In this document: positions 17,026 through 27,321 of the stretch, one piece after another
Layout of the letters: each line of letters opens with the position of its first letter
Position numbering within the stretch: position 1 is the stretch's first letter
Origin: Bradyrhizobium ontarionense
GTDB taxonomy: Bacteria; Pseudomonadota; Alphaproteobacteria; Rhizobiales; Xanthobacteraceae
DNA: 64,000 nucleotides
Direction: 5' to 3'
Assembly: GCF_021088345.1 (NCBI RefSeq)
Contig: NZ_CP088156.1
Span: forward strand, 6,386,001-6,450,000
Program-made: the position numbers and the translations under genes
Notes under the pieces: model-generated
The model's database searches: none
Seen by the model: only the letters and a program-made list of their open reading frames with translations
Told to the model about the DNA's origin: nothing

Positions 17026-17994
17026 ATGGCAGCCAAACCAGACCTCAAAATCGTGCTTTGCTCGCCGCGCGGCTTCTGCGCCGGCGTGGTGCGTGCCATC
17101 GACACCGTGGAACGGGCGCTCGCCATCTACGGCGCCCCGGTCTATGTCCGCCACGAGATCGTGCACAACCGCTACGTCGTGGACAGCCTCAAGACCAAAG
17201 GCGCCATCTTCGTCGAGGAATTGGCGGAAATTCCCGACAGTACCAACGCACCGGTGGTATTTTCCGCCCATGGCGTGCCGAAATCGGTTCCGGCCGAGGC
17301 CCAGTCTCGCAACTTCTTCTCCCTGGACGCGACCTGCCCGCTGGTGACTAAGGTCCACCGCGAGGCGGCCATCCACTTCAAGCGTGGCCGTGAGATCCTG
17401 CTGATCGGCCATTCGCACCACCCGGAGGTGGTCGGCACCGTCGGCCAGCTGCCGCCGGGCGCCGTGACCCTGATCGAGACCGCCGACGACGCCTCGACCT
17501 TCACGCCGAAGGACCCTAACAACCTCGCTTTCGTCACCCAGACCACGCTGTCGATCGACGACACCAAGGATATCGTTGCGATCCTCAAGGGCCGTTTTCC
17601 GAACATCTCGGGCCCGCACAAGGAAGACATCTGCTACGCCACCACCAACCGCCAGCTGGCGGTGAAGAAGGTGGCACCGGTGGTCGATGCCCTGATCGTG
17701 GTCGGCGCGCCGAACTCGTCCAATTCGCAGCGGCTGCGCGAAGTCGCCGAGCGCGAGGGCTGTCCCATTGCGGTCTTGGCCCAACGTGCCAGCGATATCG
17801 ACTGGGCGCGTTTCGAGGGCATCAAGAGCCTTGGCATCACCGCCGGCGCCTCGGCGCCCGAGGTGATCGTCGAGGAGATCATGGGCGCCTTCGCCGAGCG
17901 CTACGTGCTCCACGTCGAGACGGTCTCGGCGGCGGAGGAGAACGAGTTCTTCCCGCTGCCGCGCTCGCTGCGGCCGGAAGCGGCGGCCGAATAG
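17026..17994 (+). CDS. ispH: 4-hydroxy-3-methylbut-2-enyl diphosphate reductase (IspH/LytB)
   Basis: A 322-residue [4Fe-4S] enzyme catalysing the last step of the MEP isoprenoid pathway, giving IPP and DMAPP. The three cluster cysteines are Cys18 (SPRGFCAGV), Cys104 (DATCPLV) and Cys203 ([11 protein letters not shown]). The ligand-binding histidines lie in AHGVPK and [12 protein letters not shown]. The ATG at 17026 begins [20 protein letters not shown], directly at the first strand; the frame extends 17 codons further but without family similarity. Normal length. Confidence 0.97.
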   Translation: MAAKPDLKIVLCSPRGFCAGVVRAIDTVERALAIYGAPVYVRHEIVHNRYVVDSLKTKGAIFVEELAEIPDSTNAPVVFSAHGVPKSVPAEAQSRNFFSLDATCPLVTKVHREAAIHFKRGREILLIGHSHHPEVVGTVGQLPPGAVTLIETADDASTFTPKDPNNLAFVTQTTLSIDDTKDIVAILKGRFPNISGPHKEDICYATTNRQLAVKKVAPVVDALIVVGAPNSSNSQRLREVAEREGCPIAVLAQRASDIDWARFEGIKSLGITAGASAPEVIVEEIMGAFAERYVLHVETVSAAEENEFFPLPRSLRPEAAAE

Positions 17995-18150
17995 GCATCC
18001 TGCCCGCCGTCCTCGCGACTGCGGGGGCGGCCGTTCCATATGCCCCCTTGCGCGGCCGGTCCGCATGCGCGAGGAAGTAGGCGCCGTTCCCGAGTCTGAA
18101 GTTCGAAGGGAGCGGTTCGGGCCAGCGAACTTCGACAATCAGGACAGGGC

Positions 18151-19125
18151 ATGGCGGTCTACACCGACGTCGCCGCCGACGAGCTCGCGGACTTCCTCAA
18201 GACCTACGACATCGGCGATCTGCTCTCCTACAAGGGCATCGCCGAAGGTGTCGAGAACTCCAACTTCCTGCTGCACACGACCAGGGGCTCCTTCATCCTC
18301 ACGCTCTACGAGAAGCGCGTGGCGGTGGACGATCTGCCATATTTCCTGGGGCTGATGGCCCACCTTGCCGAGCGTGGAGTGAGCTGTCCGCAGCCGGCGC
18401 GCAATCGCGACGGCGCCGTCTATTCCAGCCTGGCCGGCCGGCCGGCGGCGATCATCAACTTCCTGGAAGGCATGTGGCCGCGCAAGCCGAGCGTCACGCA
18501 CTGCGCCGGTGTTGGCGAAGCGCTGGCGCGGATGCATCTGGCCGGACGCGACTTCCCGCTGGTGCGCAGGAATCCTCTCTCGGTCTCCGGCTGGCGGTCG
18601 TTGTTCGCCCAGGCGGCCGCGCGGGCCGATACGGTGCAGGCCGGCCTTGCGGCGCTGTTGTCGGCAGAGCTCGACGCGCTCGAGCGCGCATGGCCGACGC
18701 AGCTGCCGGAAGGAGTCATTCATGCCGACCTGTTTCCGGACAACGTGTTCTTTCTCGGCGACAAGCTGTCGGGCCTGATCGACTTTCCGTTCTCCTGCAA
18801 CGACATCCTCGCCTACGATGTCGCGATCTGCCTGAATGCGTGGTGCTTCGAGGCGGACCATTCTCTCAACGTCACCAAGGCGCGCGCCTTCTTCAATGCC
18901 TATGGCCGTGCGCGGCCGCTGTCGGAAGCGGAGCTGGAGGCGTTGCCTTTGCTGGCGCGCGGGGCTGCGATCCGCTTCCTGCTGACGCGCCTCGTGGACT
19001 GGCTCAACGTGCCGCCGGGCGCGCTGGTCAAGCCCAAGGACCCGCTCGAATATGTCCGCAAGCTGCGCTTCCACCAGAACGTCGCGAGCGTGCGCGACTA
19101 CGGCATCGGCGGAGCTGCGGCGTGA
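18151..19125 (+). CDS. thrB: Homoserine kinase (APH-fold ThrB)
   Basis: A 324-residue kinase of the aminoglycoside-phosphotransferase fold, the ThrB type used by rhizobia and pseudomonads rather than the GHMP type of E. coli. It opens [20 protein letters not shown], followed by [26 protein letters not shown]. The catalytic loop is [14 protein letters not shown] and the metal-binding segment [21 protein letters not shown]. It phosphorylates homoserine in threonine synthesis. AGGACAGGGC precedes the ATG. The stop overlaps the GTG of rnhA by four bases, so the two are translationally coupled. Confidence 0.95.
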   Translation: MAVYTDVAADELADFLKTYDIGDLLSYKGIAEGVENSNFLLHTTRGSFILTLYEKRVAVDDLPYFLGLMAHLAERGVSCPQPARNRDGAVYSSLAGRPAAIINFLEGMWPRKPSVTHCAGVGEALARMHLAGRDFPLVRRNPLSVSGWRSLFAQAAARADTVQAGLAALLSAELDALERAWPTQLPEGVIHADLFPDNVFFLGDKLSGLIDFPFSCNDILAYDVAICLNAWCFEADHSLNVTKARAFFNAYGRARPLSEAELEALPLLARGAAIRFLLTRLVDWLNVPPGALVKPKDPLEYVRKLRFHQNVASVRDYGIGGAAA

Positions 19126-19586
19126 GTGAGCATCCGGTCGTCAGCATCTACACCGATGGCGCCTGCTCGGGGAATCCCGGGCCCGGCGGCTGGGGCGCGA
19201 TCCTGCGCTTCGGCGACAAGGAAAAAGAGCTCAAGGGCGGCGAGCCGCACACGACCAACAACCGCATGGAGCTGATGGCGGCGATCTCGGCGCTCGAAGC
19301 GCTGAAGAAGTCGTGCCAGGTCGAGCTCTATACCGACAGCCAATATGTCCGGCAGGGCATCACCAGCTGGATTCACGGCTGGAAGCGCAACGGCTGGAAG
19401 ACCGCGGACAAGAAGCCGGTCAAGAATGCCGAGCTATGGCAGCGGCTGGATGCGGCGCTGAAGCCGCACAAGGTGAACTGGCACTGGGTCAAGGGCCATG
19501 CGGGCCACGCCGAGAACGAACGTGCCGATCAGCTCGCGCGCGATGGCGTCGCCATGGCCAGAATGCAGAAGAACGTGCGCGGCTGA
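19122..19586 (+). CDS. rnhA: Ribonuclease HI
   Basis: A 154-residue RNase HI starting with GTG inside the thrB stop (GTGA). Active-site residues are Asp12 ([17 protein letters not shown]), Glu50 (NNRMELMAA), Asp72 (YTDSQYV) and the C-terminal Asp in [11 protein letters not shown]; the basic protrusion [19 protein letters not shown] is present, as in the E. coli enzyme. It removes RNA from RNA-DNA hybrids. The thrB-rnhA pair is a common alphaproteobacterial arrangement. Confidence 0.97.
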   Translation: MSEHPVVSIYTDGACSGNPGPGGWGAILRFGDKEKELKGGEPHTTNNRMELMAAISALEALKKSCQVELYTDSQYVRQGITSWIHGWKRNGWKTADKKPVKNAELWQRLDAALKPHKVNWHWVKGHAGHAENERADQLARDGVAMARMQKNVRG

Positions 19587-19631
19587 GGAGTCCGCCAGGA
19601 ATGCGGACGCTCTCGCGCTTTGCTGGTTTGG

Positions 19632-19937
19632 TCAGTACGGGTAGCGCCATTTCAGCGTTCGGCGAACCCACAGGGTCGCGATGATCAGTACAAGCTCCGC
19701 TGCCCAGAACCAGCCTCCCGCGCCTGTGAAGCCCGAGTGCTCATGCGCCATGTACATCGCCAGACCAAGCACAATCAGCGCCATCGTACTACCGACCCAA
19801 TAGAGAGGGTCGCGGGCCAATCCGCTCGCAAGATGCTCCGCAGCATCCTCCTGGGCGCGCCGCAGCCGCCACAGCAAAAATGCGATCCCAGCGCAGATAA
19901 TCAGAATCGCCGTCATAAGAGCTCTCATCTTGCCCAA
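19632..19937 (-). CDS. Small inner-membrane protein, unknown
   Basis: A 101-residue protein with three hydrophobic stretches: ALMTAILIICAGIAFLLW near the N-terminus, VGSTMALIVLGLAMYM in the middle and WFWAAELVLIIATLW near the end. Basic residues (RRLRRAQED-like RLRRAQ) after the first helix suggest cytoplasmic orientation of that loop. The frame can also start at 19928. No family is recognised. It is convergent with rnhA and lies upstream of the same-strand intergenic terminator region. Confidence 0.6.
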   Translation of the reverse strand: MGKMRALMTAILIICAGIAFLLWRLRRAQEDAAEHLASGLARDPLYWVGSTMALIVLGLAMYMAHEHSGFTGAGGWFWAAELVLIIATLWVRRTLKWRYPY

Positions 19938-20000
19938 TGGAGGCTATCGACAGGAGCTTGAAGATCGTCGCTCTGGTCTCATAAAATTCGAATGAAACAG

Positions 20001-20034
20001 AAAAGCAAAAGGCCCGCGGATTAGCGCGGGCCTT
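20001..20034 (-). terminator. Rho-independent terminator after the peroxiredoxin gene
   Basis: A 10-bp perfect stem (20009-20018 with 20025-20034, AAGGCCCGCG) and six-base loop; read on the minus strand it is followed by TTTTGCTTTT. It lies 25 bp past the peroxiredoxin stop. Confidence 0.85.
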
Positions 20035-20058
20035 CGTATTTGGATCGAGCCTGCAGGA

Positions 20059-20544
20059 TCACAGTTGCCCGAGCAGCGTGTCGCCGCCGGAGACCTCGAC
20101 CTTGCCAGGTGCCGCTTCGAGGTTGAGCTTCGTCACCACGCCGTCCTCGACGAGCATCGAATAGCGCTTGGAACGGATGCCGAGGCCGGCGCCGGAGGCG
20201 TCGAGCTCCATGCCGATCGCCTTGGTGAAATCGGCATTGCCGTCGGCAAGGAACACCGCCTCGTCGCGCTGGTCGGTGTCGCGCTTCCAGGCGTTCATGA
20301 CGAAGGCGTCGTTGACCGAGACGATGCCGATGGTGTCGACGCCCTTGTCCTTGATGGCGTAGGCGTTCAGGAAGATGCTGGGCAGATGCATCTTGTGGCA
20401 GGTGCCGGTGTAGGCGCCGGGCACCGCGAACAGCGCGACCTTCTTGCCCTTGAAGATGTCATCGGTGGTTTTGACCTGCGGCCCTTCCTCGGTCATCACG
20501 CGGAATTGGCCCTGCGGCAGCTTGTCGCCAATCTGGATGGTCAT
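20059..20544 (-). CDS. Peroxiredoxin, Prx5 type with a single cysteine
   Basis: A 161-residue thiol peroxidase. The peroxidatic Cys49 lies in VPGAYTGTCHKMHLPS, the Prx5/AhpE-like P-x3-T/S-x2-C signature. It is the only cysteine in the protein, so the resolving thiol must come from another molecule such as glutathione or glutaredoxin. KDKGVDTIGIVSVNDAFVMNAW is the family's second conserved block. It reduces peroxides in the cytoplasm. The start at 20544 follows GGAAGGAGTTTTCGAA on the coding strand, and a clean terminator follows the stop. Confidence 0.94.
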   Translation of the reverse strand: MTIQIGDKLPQGQFRVMTEEGPQVKTTDDIFKGKKVALFAVPGAYTGTCHKMHLPSIFLNAYAIKDKGVDTIGIVSVNDAFVMNAWKRDTDQRDEAVFLADGNADFTKAIGMELDASGAGLGIRSKRYSMLVEDGVVTKLNLEAAPGKVEVSGGDTLLGQL

Positions 20545-20687
20545 TTCGAAAACTCCTTCCCCTGGATGTGTCTTGCGAATGTGTCTTGCGCGGTGCGCGC
20601 TACCTTATTCGGCGGCCCTGAAACGGCAACGGGCCGCCGTGATCACGTGTCCGTCATCGCACAGCACTTGCTTCGGCGCCAAGCGGC

Positions 20688-22379
20688 TCAGGCGGCCGCT
20701 GCCGGCTTCTTCTTCTCGTCGCGCAGCTGGCGGCGCAGGATCTTGCCGACGTTGGTCTTCGGCAGCTCGGTCCTGAACTCGATCTGCTTCGGCACCTTGT
20801 AGTTGGTCAGCTGCTCGTGGCAGTGCTTGATGATGTCCTCGGGCGTGAGGTTCGGGTCCTTCCTGACCACGAACGCCTTCACGATCTCGCCCGACTTCTC
20901 GTCAGGCAGGCCGATCACGGCGGTCTCCAGCACGCCTGGGTGCATCGCGATCACTTCCTCGACCTCGTTCGGGTAGACGTTGAAGCCGGAGACGAGGATC
21001 ATGTCCTTCTTGCGGTCGACGATCCTGATCGAGCCGTCTTCGGCCATGATGCCGATGTCGCCGGTGCGGAAGAAGCCGTCCGCCGTCATCACCTTTGCGG
21101 TCTCGTCGGGACGATTCCAGTAGCCCGCCATGACCTGCGGACCCTTGGCGCAGATCTCGCCGGCCTGGCCGAGCGGCACTTCGTTGCCGTCATCGTCGCG
21201 GATCGACAGCCAGGTCGACGGCAACGGCAGGCCGATGGTGCCGGTGAACTCCGTCGAGGTCGGCGGATTGCAGGTCAGCACCGGCGCAGTTTCCGACAGG
21301 CCATAGCCTTCGGCGATGCTGCAGCCGGTCACCTGCTTCCACTGCTCGGCGACAGCGCGCTGCACCGCCATGCCGCCGCCATTGGAGATCTTCAGCTTGG
21401 AGAAGTCGACCTTCCTGAAGTCGGGATGGTGCAAGAGACCGTTGTAGAGTGTGTTGACGGCCGGGAAGTTGTTGACCTGATACTTCATCAGCTCCTTGAT
21501 GAAGCCGGCGATATCGCGCGGATTGGGGATCAGGAGATTGGCGCCGCCGGCGCGCACGGCCAGCAGGAAGCAGCAGGTCAGCGCGAAGATGTGGTAGAGC
21601 GGCAGCGCGCACACGAGCAGCAGCTGCTCGACATGCGGCGGCCGGTCCAGCGCCGGCTGCAGCCAGGCATCGTTCTGCAGCACGTTGGCGATGATGTTGC
21701 GATGAAGCAGCGTGGCGCCCTTGGAGACGCCGGTGGTGCCGCCGGTATATTGCAGGAAGGCGACGTCGTCGGGCCCGATGGCCGGCTTCTGGAAACGCTT
21801 GCCGCGTCCGGCCGCGAGCGCGTCGTTGAACGACACAGCGCCGGGCAGCGAGAACGCCGGCACCATCTTCTTGAGCCTGCGCACGACGAGATTGACGATC
21901 ACGCCCTTGAAGCCGAGCAGATCGCCCATGCTGGCGATCACGATGTGCTTGACCTGGGTGTGGCCCACCACCTGCTGGACGGTGTGGGCGAAGTTCTCCA
22001 GCACGATGATCGCCTCGGCGCCGGAATCCTTGAGCTGATGCTCGAGCTCGCGCGGCGTGTACAGCGGATTGACGTTGACGACCGTGTAGCCGGCCCGCAG
22101 CACCGCCGCGATCGCGATCGGATATTGCAGCACGTTCGGCATCATCAGCGCGACCCGCGCGCCTTTCACCAGCCCCAGGCCCTGCAGATAGGCACCCATC
22201 GCGACCGACATGTCGTCGAGCTCGCGATAGCTGATCGCCTTGTCCATGCAGATGAAGGCCCGACGGTCGGCGAACTTCTTGAAGCTCTCCTCCAGCAGCT
22301 CGACCAGCGATTGGTACTTGCCGGTATCGATATCGGCGGGAACGCCGGCCGGATAGTGCTTGAGCCAGATGCGCTCCAT
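20688..22379 (-). CDS. fadD: Long-chain fatty acid-CoA ligase
   Basis: A 563-residue AMP-forming acyl-CoA ligase. The start at 22379 (MERIWLKHYPAGVPADID) is the typical FadD N-terminus; the upstream open frame overlaps the next gene out of frame and is not coding. Motifs: YTGGTTGVSKGATLLHRN (phosphate loop), AEGYGLSETAPV (A5), TGDIGIMAEDG (A7), DRKKDMILVSGFNVYPNEVE (FACS signature) and the C-terminal Lys in PKTNVGKILRR. It activates fatty acids for beta-oxidation at the inner face of the membrane. Confidence 0.95.
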   Translation of the reverse strand: MERIWLKHYPAGVPADIDTGKYQSLVELLEESFKKFADRRAFICMDKAISYRELDDMSVAMGAYLQGLGLVKGARVALMMPNVLQYPIAIAAVLRAGYTVVNVNPLYTPRELEHQLKDSGAEAIIVLENFAHTVQQVVGHTQVKHIVIASMGDLLGFKGVIVNLVVRRLKKMVPAFSLPGAVSFNDALAAGRGKRFQKPAIGPDDVAFLQYTGGTTGVSKGATLLHRNIIANVLQNDAWLQPALDRPPHVEQLLLVCALPLYHIFALTCCFLLAVRAGGANLLIPNPRDIAGFIKELMKYQVNNFPAVNTLYNGLLHHPDFRKVDFSKLKISNGGGMAVQRAVAEQWKQVTGCSIAEGYGLSETAPVLTCNPPTSTEFTGTIGLPLPSTWLSIRDDDGNEVPLGQAGEICAKGPQVMAGYWNRPDETAKVMTADGFFRTGDIGIMAEDGSIRIVDRKKDMILVSGFNVYPNEVEEVIAMHPGVLETAVIGLPDEKSGEIVKAFVVRKDPNLTPEDIIKHCHEQLTNYKVPKQIEFRTELPKTNVGKILRRQLRDEKKKPAAAA

Positions 22380-22572
22380 GAAGCTTCCTCTCTGATCGTC
22401 TCTTATGGTCGTTGATGCGGCGCCGGTCATCTCCGGGCAGCATTTCGACGGCCAATATCGAATCTCCGGCCGAGCAAGGCAAGCGGCCGAGGTGTAGACG
22501 AAAGAGGCAGAGTAAAGGCAGCCGGGGCCGACGTCGGCGAGGGGCGGCTTTGGCCGCGCGTGCGGCGCGAGA

Positions 22573-24021
22573 TCAGCCGTCCTTGGGGGCCGGCTTGCCT
22601 TCGGTTTTCGGCTTTGCGGCCGCTTTGCGCTTGGCGGGCTTGGCGGCGGCGTCGGAGCCGGGCTTTTCCGCGGATTTTGCGCCGGCCTCGTGCTTGGCCG
22701 CGACGCGGCGTGCCGCTGCCGGCTTCGCTTCGGACGTCTTGCTGTCCGACTTGGCTGCCGCCTTCGTGTCCCCGTCGATCCTGGCCGCCGCGGTCCGACT
22801 CGCCTTCCTGGCGGCCGCCTGCGCCTTCTTGCCGCGGTGCCTGGGCGGGGTCTGTGCGTCGGCGTCGGCGGCAACTGCCGCGATCAGGGCCGCGCCGGTG
22901 CGCGTCGGGCCGGTATAGACCAGGATCGGTTCCGAGGGGGCCGGGGTTGCCGCGAGGAGTTCCGATGGCTTCATCGTCGGCGTCTGCAACCCTGCGAGCA
23001 AGGTGCCGCCGGTCGCTTCGCCCTCGGCGCCCGCGACCGTGTCCTCGTCGTCGTCGCTCGCGGGGCGGTGGCGCCGGCCGCTGCACATTTCGTCGCGCAG
23101 GTTGGGTGGGGTGGCGTCGACCGGCACCAGCTGCTCGACATTGCCCAGCGGAGCCTTCAGCCAGCTGAGCTGGTTGCCGTTGAAGCCGCGGTCGAGCATC
23201 TGGATTGCACGCACCGCGCGCATCTGTCCCGACGAGGCGCCGAGCACGACGGCGATCAGGCGCTTGCCGTTGCGGGTCGCGGACGCCACCAGATTGTAGC
23301 CCGACGCGCAGATGAAGCCGGTCTTGAAGCCGTCGGCGCCGGGATAGCGCCCGATCAGCCGGTTGAAGTTCTGCACGATGCGGCGGCCGTAGCGGATCGA
23401 GGGGATGTGCACGAAATACTCGTATTCCGGCAGGTCGCGGATGATGGCTCGCGCGAGGATCGCGAGGTCCCGCGCCGAGGTGATCTGGCCGTCGGCGGGC
23501 AGACCGTTCGGATTGACGTAGCTCGTCTGCGTCATGCCGAGCTTCTGCGCGGTCTCGTTCATCATCACCGAGAAGCCGTCGATCGAGCCGCCGACGCCCT
23601 CGGCCAGCACCACCGCCATGTCGTTGGCGGACTTCACCAGCATCATCTTCAGCGCGTTGTCGACAGTCAGCTGCGTACCCGGCCGATACCCCATCTTCGA
23701 CGGCGATTGCGAAGCTGCCGTGGGAGAGACCGTTACCAGCGTGTCGAGCGAGATCTTGCCGTCCTTGACCGCCTTGAGCGTGACGTAGGCGGTCATCAGC
23801 TTGGTGACCGACGCCGGGTACCACGGATAGGTGGCGTTCTGCGCTTCCAGCACTTTGCCGCTGTCGGCTTCGACGAGCAGCAGCGCCTCTGCGTCGGCCG
23901 ATCGAGGCGTCAGCACGAGCGCAGTGGCAACGAGAAGGATGCAGAGTGGGGTGTGGCGGAACAACAGGCGAAGCGTCTGCACTGGTCTGGTCCGGTCCTT
24001 TGAGAACCCGCCTCGCGACAT
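22573..24021 (-). CDS. D-alanyl-D-alanine carboxypeptidase with Lys/Ala-rich tail
   Basis: A 482-residue penicillin-binding protein of the low-molecular-weight S11 family. A hydrophobic segment (TPLCILLVATALVL) is a signal peptide. The catalytic motifs are Ser71-x-x-Lys74 (PASVTKLM), Ser131-Ala-Asn133 and Lys233-Thr-Gly235 (DGFKTGF). It trims the terminal D-Ala of peptidoglycan side chains in the periplasm. After about residue 300 the usual domain is followed by a long low-complexity region; the last 90 residues are Lys/Ala/Pro-rich, like histone H1 or HU tails. The start is uncertain: ATG 24021, GTG 24069 or a GTG nearer the signal sequence. Confidence 0.92.
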   Translation of the reverse strand: MSRGGFSKDRTRPVQTLRLLFRHTPLCILLVATALVLTPRSADAEALLLVEADSGKVLEAQNATYPWYPASVTKLMTAYVTLKAVKDGKISLDTLVTVSPTAASQSPSKMGYRPGTQLTVDNALKMMLVKSANDMAVVLAEGVGGSIDGFSVMMNETAQKLGMTQTSYVNPNGLPADGQITSARDLAILARAIIRDLPEYEYFVHIPSIRYGRRIVQNFNRLIGRYPGADGFKTGFICASGYNLVASATRNGKRLIAVVLGASSGQMRAVRAIQMLDRGFNGNQLSWLKAPLGNVEQLVPVDATPPNLRDEMCSGRRHRPASDDDEDTVAGAEGEATGGTLLAGLQTPTMKPSELLAATPAPSEPILVYTGPTRTGAALIAAVAADADAQTPPRHRGKKAQAAARKASRTAAARIDGDTKAAAKSDSKTSEAKPAAARRVAAKHEAGAKSAEKPGSDAAAKPAKRKAAAKPKTEGKPAPKDG

Positions 24022-24155
24022 GAGGTGGGCAAACGGGCTTTCGGGTTTCAAGCGTGTCCGGCGCCGCACCGGGGCGGCAGGCCGCGAACCTATACCGGCT
24101 CGTCGCTGGCGAACAGAGGCCAGCCATTCAATTCCACGATGAAAGCCTCCCGCTA

Positions 24156-25958
24156 TCAGGCCTTGACGATGGAGTCGTCACTCTCGGGCGCCGCGAGAGT
24201 CGCGCGTGGGTTCACGCTTGCGTTCTCCTGCACCATGAACTGGGCTTTCGCGAGTTCCGCGAAGTGGCCGCCTTTCGCGACGAGTTCATCGAACGTTCCG
24301 CTTTCGATCACGCGTCCGTTCTCGAACACCAGGATCCGGGTCGCATTGCGGATGGTCGAGAGCCGGTGCGCGATCACGAAGGTCGTGCGTCCCTTCATCA
24401 CCTCGTCCAGCGCCGCATTGAGCTTGGCCTCGGTCACGGCATCGAGCGCGCTGGTCGCCTCGTCGAGAATCAGGATCGGCGGGTCCTTCAACAATGCGCG
24501 AGCGATCGACAGCCGCTGGCGCTCGCCGCCGGACAGCATGCGGCCGCGCTCGCCGGCATTGGTATCGAAGCCCTGCTCGGCGCGGTCGATGAAGTCGAGC
24601 GCCTGGGCGCGGGCAGCGGCGGTGCGCAGCTCCTCGTCGGTCGCATCGGGCTTGCCGACCAGCAGGTTCTCGCGAATCGAGCGGTTGAACAGCAGCGCCT
24701 CCTGGAACACGACGCCGATGTTCCGGCGCAGCGCCGCGAGCTTCAGGCCGCGCACATCCATGCCGTCGATCTTGATGAATCCGGATTGCGGATCGAACGC
24801 ACGATGCAGCAGCGCGATCGCGGTCGACTTGCCGGCGCCGGTCGGCCCGACCAGCGCGATGGTCTGGCCGGGCAGCGCGGTGAAGGTGAGGTCCTCGACC
24901 GCCGGGCGCTTGCCGTCATAGGAGAACGACACGTCGTTGAATTCAACGAGGCCCGAGAGACGGCCGATCTCGATCGCGTCAGGGCGGTCGCGCACCGCCG
25001 GCACGGCATCGAGCACGGTGAAGAACTCGGCCAGGCGCGGCGCTTCCATGAAGACGTTGTTGATGAAGGACACGACCTGCTCGAGCTTCTGGATCAGCAT
25101 GGTCGCGAACGACACGAACATCACGATTTCGCCGACCGAGGTCAGCCCCGCCTGATGCAGCGTGATGCCGAACGTAAAGATCGCGAGCACCGTGATGGTC
25201 GTGGAGGCGCGCGTGATCACCGTCACCAGCGCCCACCAGCCGAGCACCGGCATCTGCACCGACAGCAATTGGCCGGCGACATTGCGCAGGCCCTGGACCT
25301 CGGCGTCGATGCGCACGAAGCTCTGCACCAGCGCGACGTTGCCGAGCGCGTCGGAGGCGCGCGCCGACAGATCGCTGTAGTGCTCCTCGACCTCGCTCTG
25401 CATGCCGTAGGTCTTGCGCACGACCAGGGTCGTCAGCACCGTGAACACGACGCACAGCACGAACAGCAGGATCGCGAGCCGCCAGTTCAGGTACAGCGAC
25501 AGCGGCAGCAGCACGAGCACCGACATGATCGCCGCGAAATGCTCGCGGAAGAACGACAGCCACAGCTTCCACAGCGCATCGGTGCCGTTGATCATCACCT
25601 TCATCAGCCGGCCGGAATGCGTGCCGGAATGGAACGTCAGCGGCAGCTGCAGGATGTGCTCGAAATAGCCCGTCAGCACCGCGTGGCGCTGGCGGTGGGC
25701 GAGCCGGTCGGCCTGCAGTGCGACCCAGGCGCTGGCGAGAATCGTGAACAGCCCGAAGCCGGCCCAGGCCGCGAGCAGCGGCCAGGCCGTGCTGGTCGAC
25801 GCGTTGCCGGAGAGCGAGTCGACAATGCGTCCGAACAGCACCGGCTCGGCGAACTGGGCGACGGCGAGTGCGAGGTTCGCGATGGCCAGGATCCAGCCCA
25901 GCCGCGCCTCCTTTCCGAGCAGGTGAAGCACGCGGGCGTAGATGCGGAGCAGGGACAT
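24156..25958 (-). CDS. ndvA: Glucan exporter, ABC transporter NdvA/ChvA type
   Basis: A 600-residue half-transporter with an N-terminal six-helix domain (about 15-310) and a C-terminal ATPase. Walker A is GPTGAGKST, the signature [16 protein letters not shown], Walker [15 protein letters not shown] and the H-loop VIAHRLSTI. The opening [14 protein letters not shown] and the block LFGRIVDSL match NdvA/ChvA, which export cyclic beta-glucans to the periplasm; Bradyrhizobium makes the beta-(1,3)/(1,6) type. No glucan synthase gene is in the window, so the substrate is taken from family knowledge. An ATG at 25982 is an alternative start. Confidence 0.85.
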   Translation of the reverse strand: MSLLRIYARVLHLLGKEARLGWILAIANLALAVAQFAEPVLFGRIVDSLSGNASTSTAWPLLAAWAGFGLFTILASAWVALQADRLAHRQRHAVLTGYFEHILQLPLTFHSGTHSGRLMKVMINGTDALWKLWLSFFREHFAAIMSVLVLLPLSLYLNWRLAILLFVLCVVFTVLTTLVVRKTYGMQSEVEEHYSDLSARASDALGNVALVQSFVRIDAEVQGLRNVAGQLLSVQMPVLGWWALVTVITRASTTITVLAIFTFGITLHQAGLTSVGEIVMFVSFATMLIQKLEQVVSFINNVFMEAPRLAEFFTVLDAVPAVRDRPDAIEIGRLSGLVEFNDVSFSYDGKRPAVEDLTFTALPGQTIALVGPTGAGKSTAIALLHRAFDPQSGFIKIDGMDVRGLKLAALRRNIGVVFQEALLFNRSIRENLLVGKPDATDEELRTAAARAQALDFIDRAEQGFDTNAGERGRMLSGGERQRLSIARALLKDPPILILDEATSALDAVTEAKLNAALDEVMKGRTTFVIAHRLSTIRNATRILVFENGRVIESGTFDELVAKGGHFAELAKAQFMVQENASVNPRATLAAPESDDSIVKA

Positions 25959-26049
25959 GGGCGAGGCACTTTGCGCAGGCATTCGGGGCAGCCGCGCCGG
26001 GCGGCGCGCTGCTGCATGTTAGCAAGGGATGGGCTGTTGCGGCGAGCGC

Positions 26050-27096
26050 TCAGTTGACGAGACGGCTGTCGGCCGGTGGCAGGAAGCTGTCGTCGAAGAT
26101 GTCGGCCGGCGCAGGGCGCTTGTGGTGGAATTTGCCGTCCTCGGCGATCTGGTCGAGGGCGCGTTCGAAGCGGGCGGGATCGATACCGCCGATACCGTCG
26201 CGGCGAACGTCCGATGTCAGCACATTGTCGGCCAGCACGGTCTGCAGGCGCTCGAGCTCGAGCTCGCGCGAGGCGTCGTCCATCCGGCTGATCACGTCGG
26301 TGACGGCCGCGGCTGGATCCTTGATTGCGAGTTGCAGTCCTGATGTCAGCGCCCGCAGGACGCCCTTCACGGCGGCCGGCTGTTTGGCTGCAAAGTCCGG
26401 ATTGACGATCACGGCGTGGCCATAGGCCTCACAGCCGAAATCGGCGAAGCGCAGCACGGCGAGATCGGCGGCCGGCACGCCGCGGTCGCGCAGATTGAGC
26501 GCGGAGAGATAGGAGAAGCCGCTGACGGCATCGACCTGGCCGGCCGACAGGATCGGCTCGCGCACGGCCGCGCCGACGCGCGACAGCTTGATCGTCTCGG
26601 TCCTGAGATGGTTGTGGTGCGCCACCGCCGGCCACAGCCGGATCGAGAGATCCCCCTCGGCCACGCCGAGCGTCTTGCCCTCGATGTCGGCGAGCCCGTG
26701 GATGCCGCGGCTCTTGCGGGCGATGATGGCGTAGGGCGCCGTGTTGAACAGCACGAACACGGCCTTGATCGGCTGGCTGCCGGACGTGTCGCGATAGCGG
26801 ATCAGCTCGTTGATGTCGGCGAGCGCCATGTCGGTCTCGCCTGCGGCCACGCGCGCGATCGCATCGGGCGAGCCCTTGGCCGTGGTCATGGTGACGGTCG
26901 CGCCCTCGGCGCTGAACAGGCCGCGGGTGGCCGCGAGCACCAGCGGCGCCATGCTGCCGTCGAGCGGACGATCCAGCGCGAACATGACGGCGACCGGGCG
27001 CTTCGTCTCTTCCGCGCGCACGGCGCTCTGACCCGCGAGCACGCATGTCGCAAGAATGGCGAGGGCAAGAGAGACGAGGAGCCGTTGCATACGCAT
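26050..27096 (-). CDS. Orphan ABC-type substrate-binding protein (NMT1/SsuA-like)
   Basis: A 348-residue periplasmic binding protein of the NMT1/THI5-like or SsuA/TauA class. The signal peptide (LLVSLALAILATCVLAGQ...VRA) follows ATG 27096, and 27090 is an alternative. Landmarks are FALDRPLDGSMAPLVLAATRG, then GSPDAIARVAAGETDMALADIN, and the KSRGIHGLADIEGKTLGV block, as in nitrate-, sulfonate- and pyrimidine-binding proteins. No permease or ATPase gene is adjacent, so its partner lies elsewhere or it acts as a sensor. Ligand unknown. Confidence 0.85.
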   Translation of the reverse strand: MRMQRLLVSLALAILATCVLAGQSAVRAEETKRPVAVMFALDRPLDGSMAPLVLAATRGLFSAEGATVTMTTAKGSPDAIARVAAGETDMALADINELIRYRDTSGSQPIKAVFVLFNTAPYAIIARKSRGIHGLADIEGKTLGVAEGDLSIRLWPAVAHHNHLRTETIKLSRVGAAVREPILSAGQVDAVSGFSYLSALNLRDRGVPAADLAVLRFADFGCEAYGHAVIVNPDFAAKQPAAVKGVLRALTSGLQLAIKDPAAAVTDVISRMDDASRELELERLQTVLADNVLTSDVRRDGIGGIDPARFERALDQIAEDGKFHHKRPAPADIFDDSFLPPADSRLVN

Positions 27097-27321
27097 GACA
27101 TCACGCCGGTATCGGAATGGGCTCGCTCGGCCGCACCTGCGGATATGTCCGTTTCGTGACAGCGCCGCTTCGCCCGGCGGGCACCTAATCATGTCTGATC
27201 GAATCTGAACGGTCCATGAGCAAGGCCTGCGGCGATTTGCGGCTTCGACTTATGGTTTCGCGAGGGGAACTGTGGCCCGGTCCGTGAGTTGCCTCGCGAG
27301 ATTGATCACATGGAGGATCAC

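Noticed and set aside
22380..22874. N-terminal extension of the long-chain acyl-CoA ligase frame
   Set aside because: It overlaps the carboxypeptidase gene out of frame, is Pro/Arg-rich and has no ligase similarity; the family start is at 22379.
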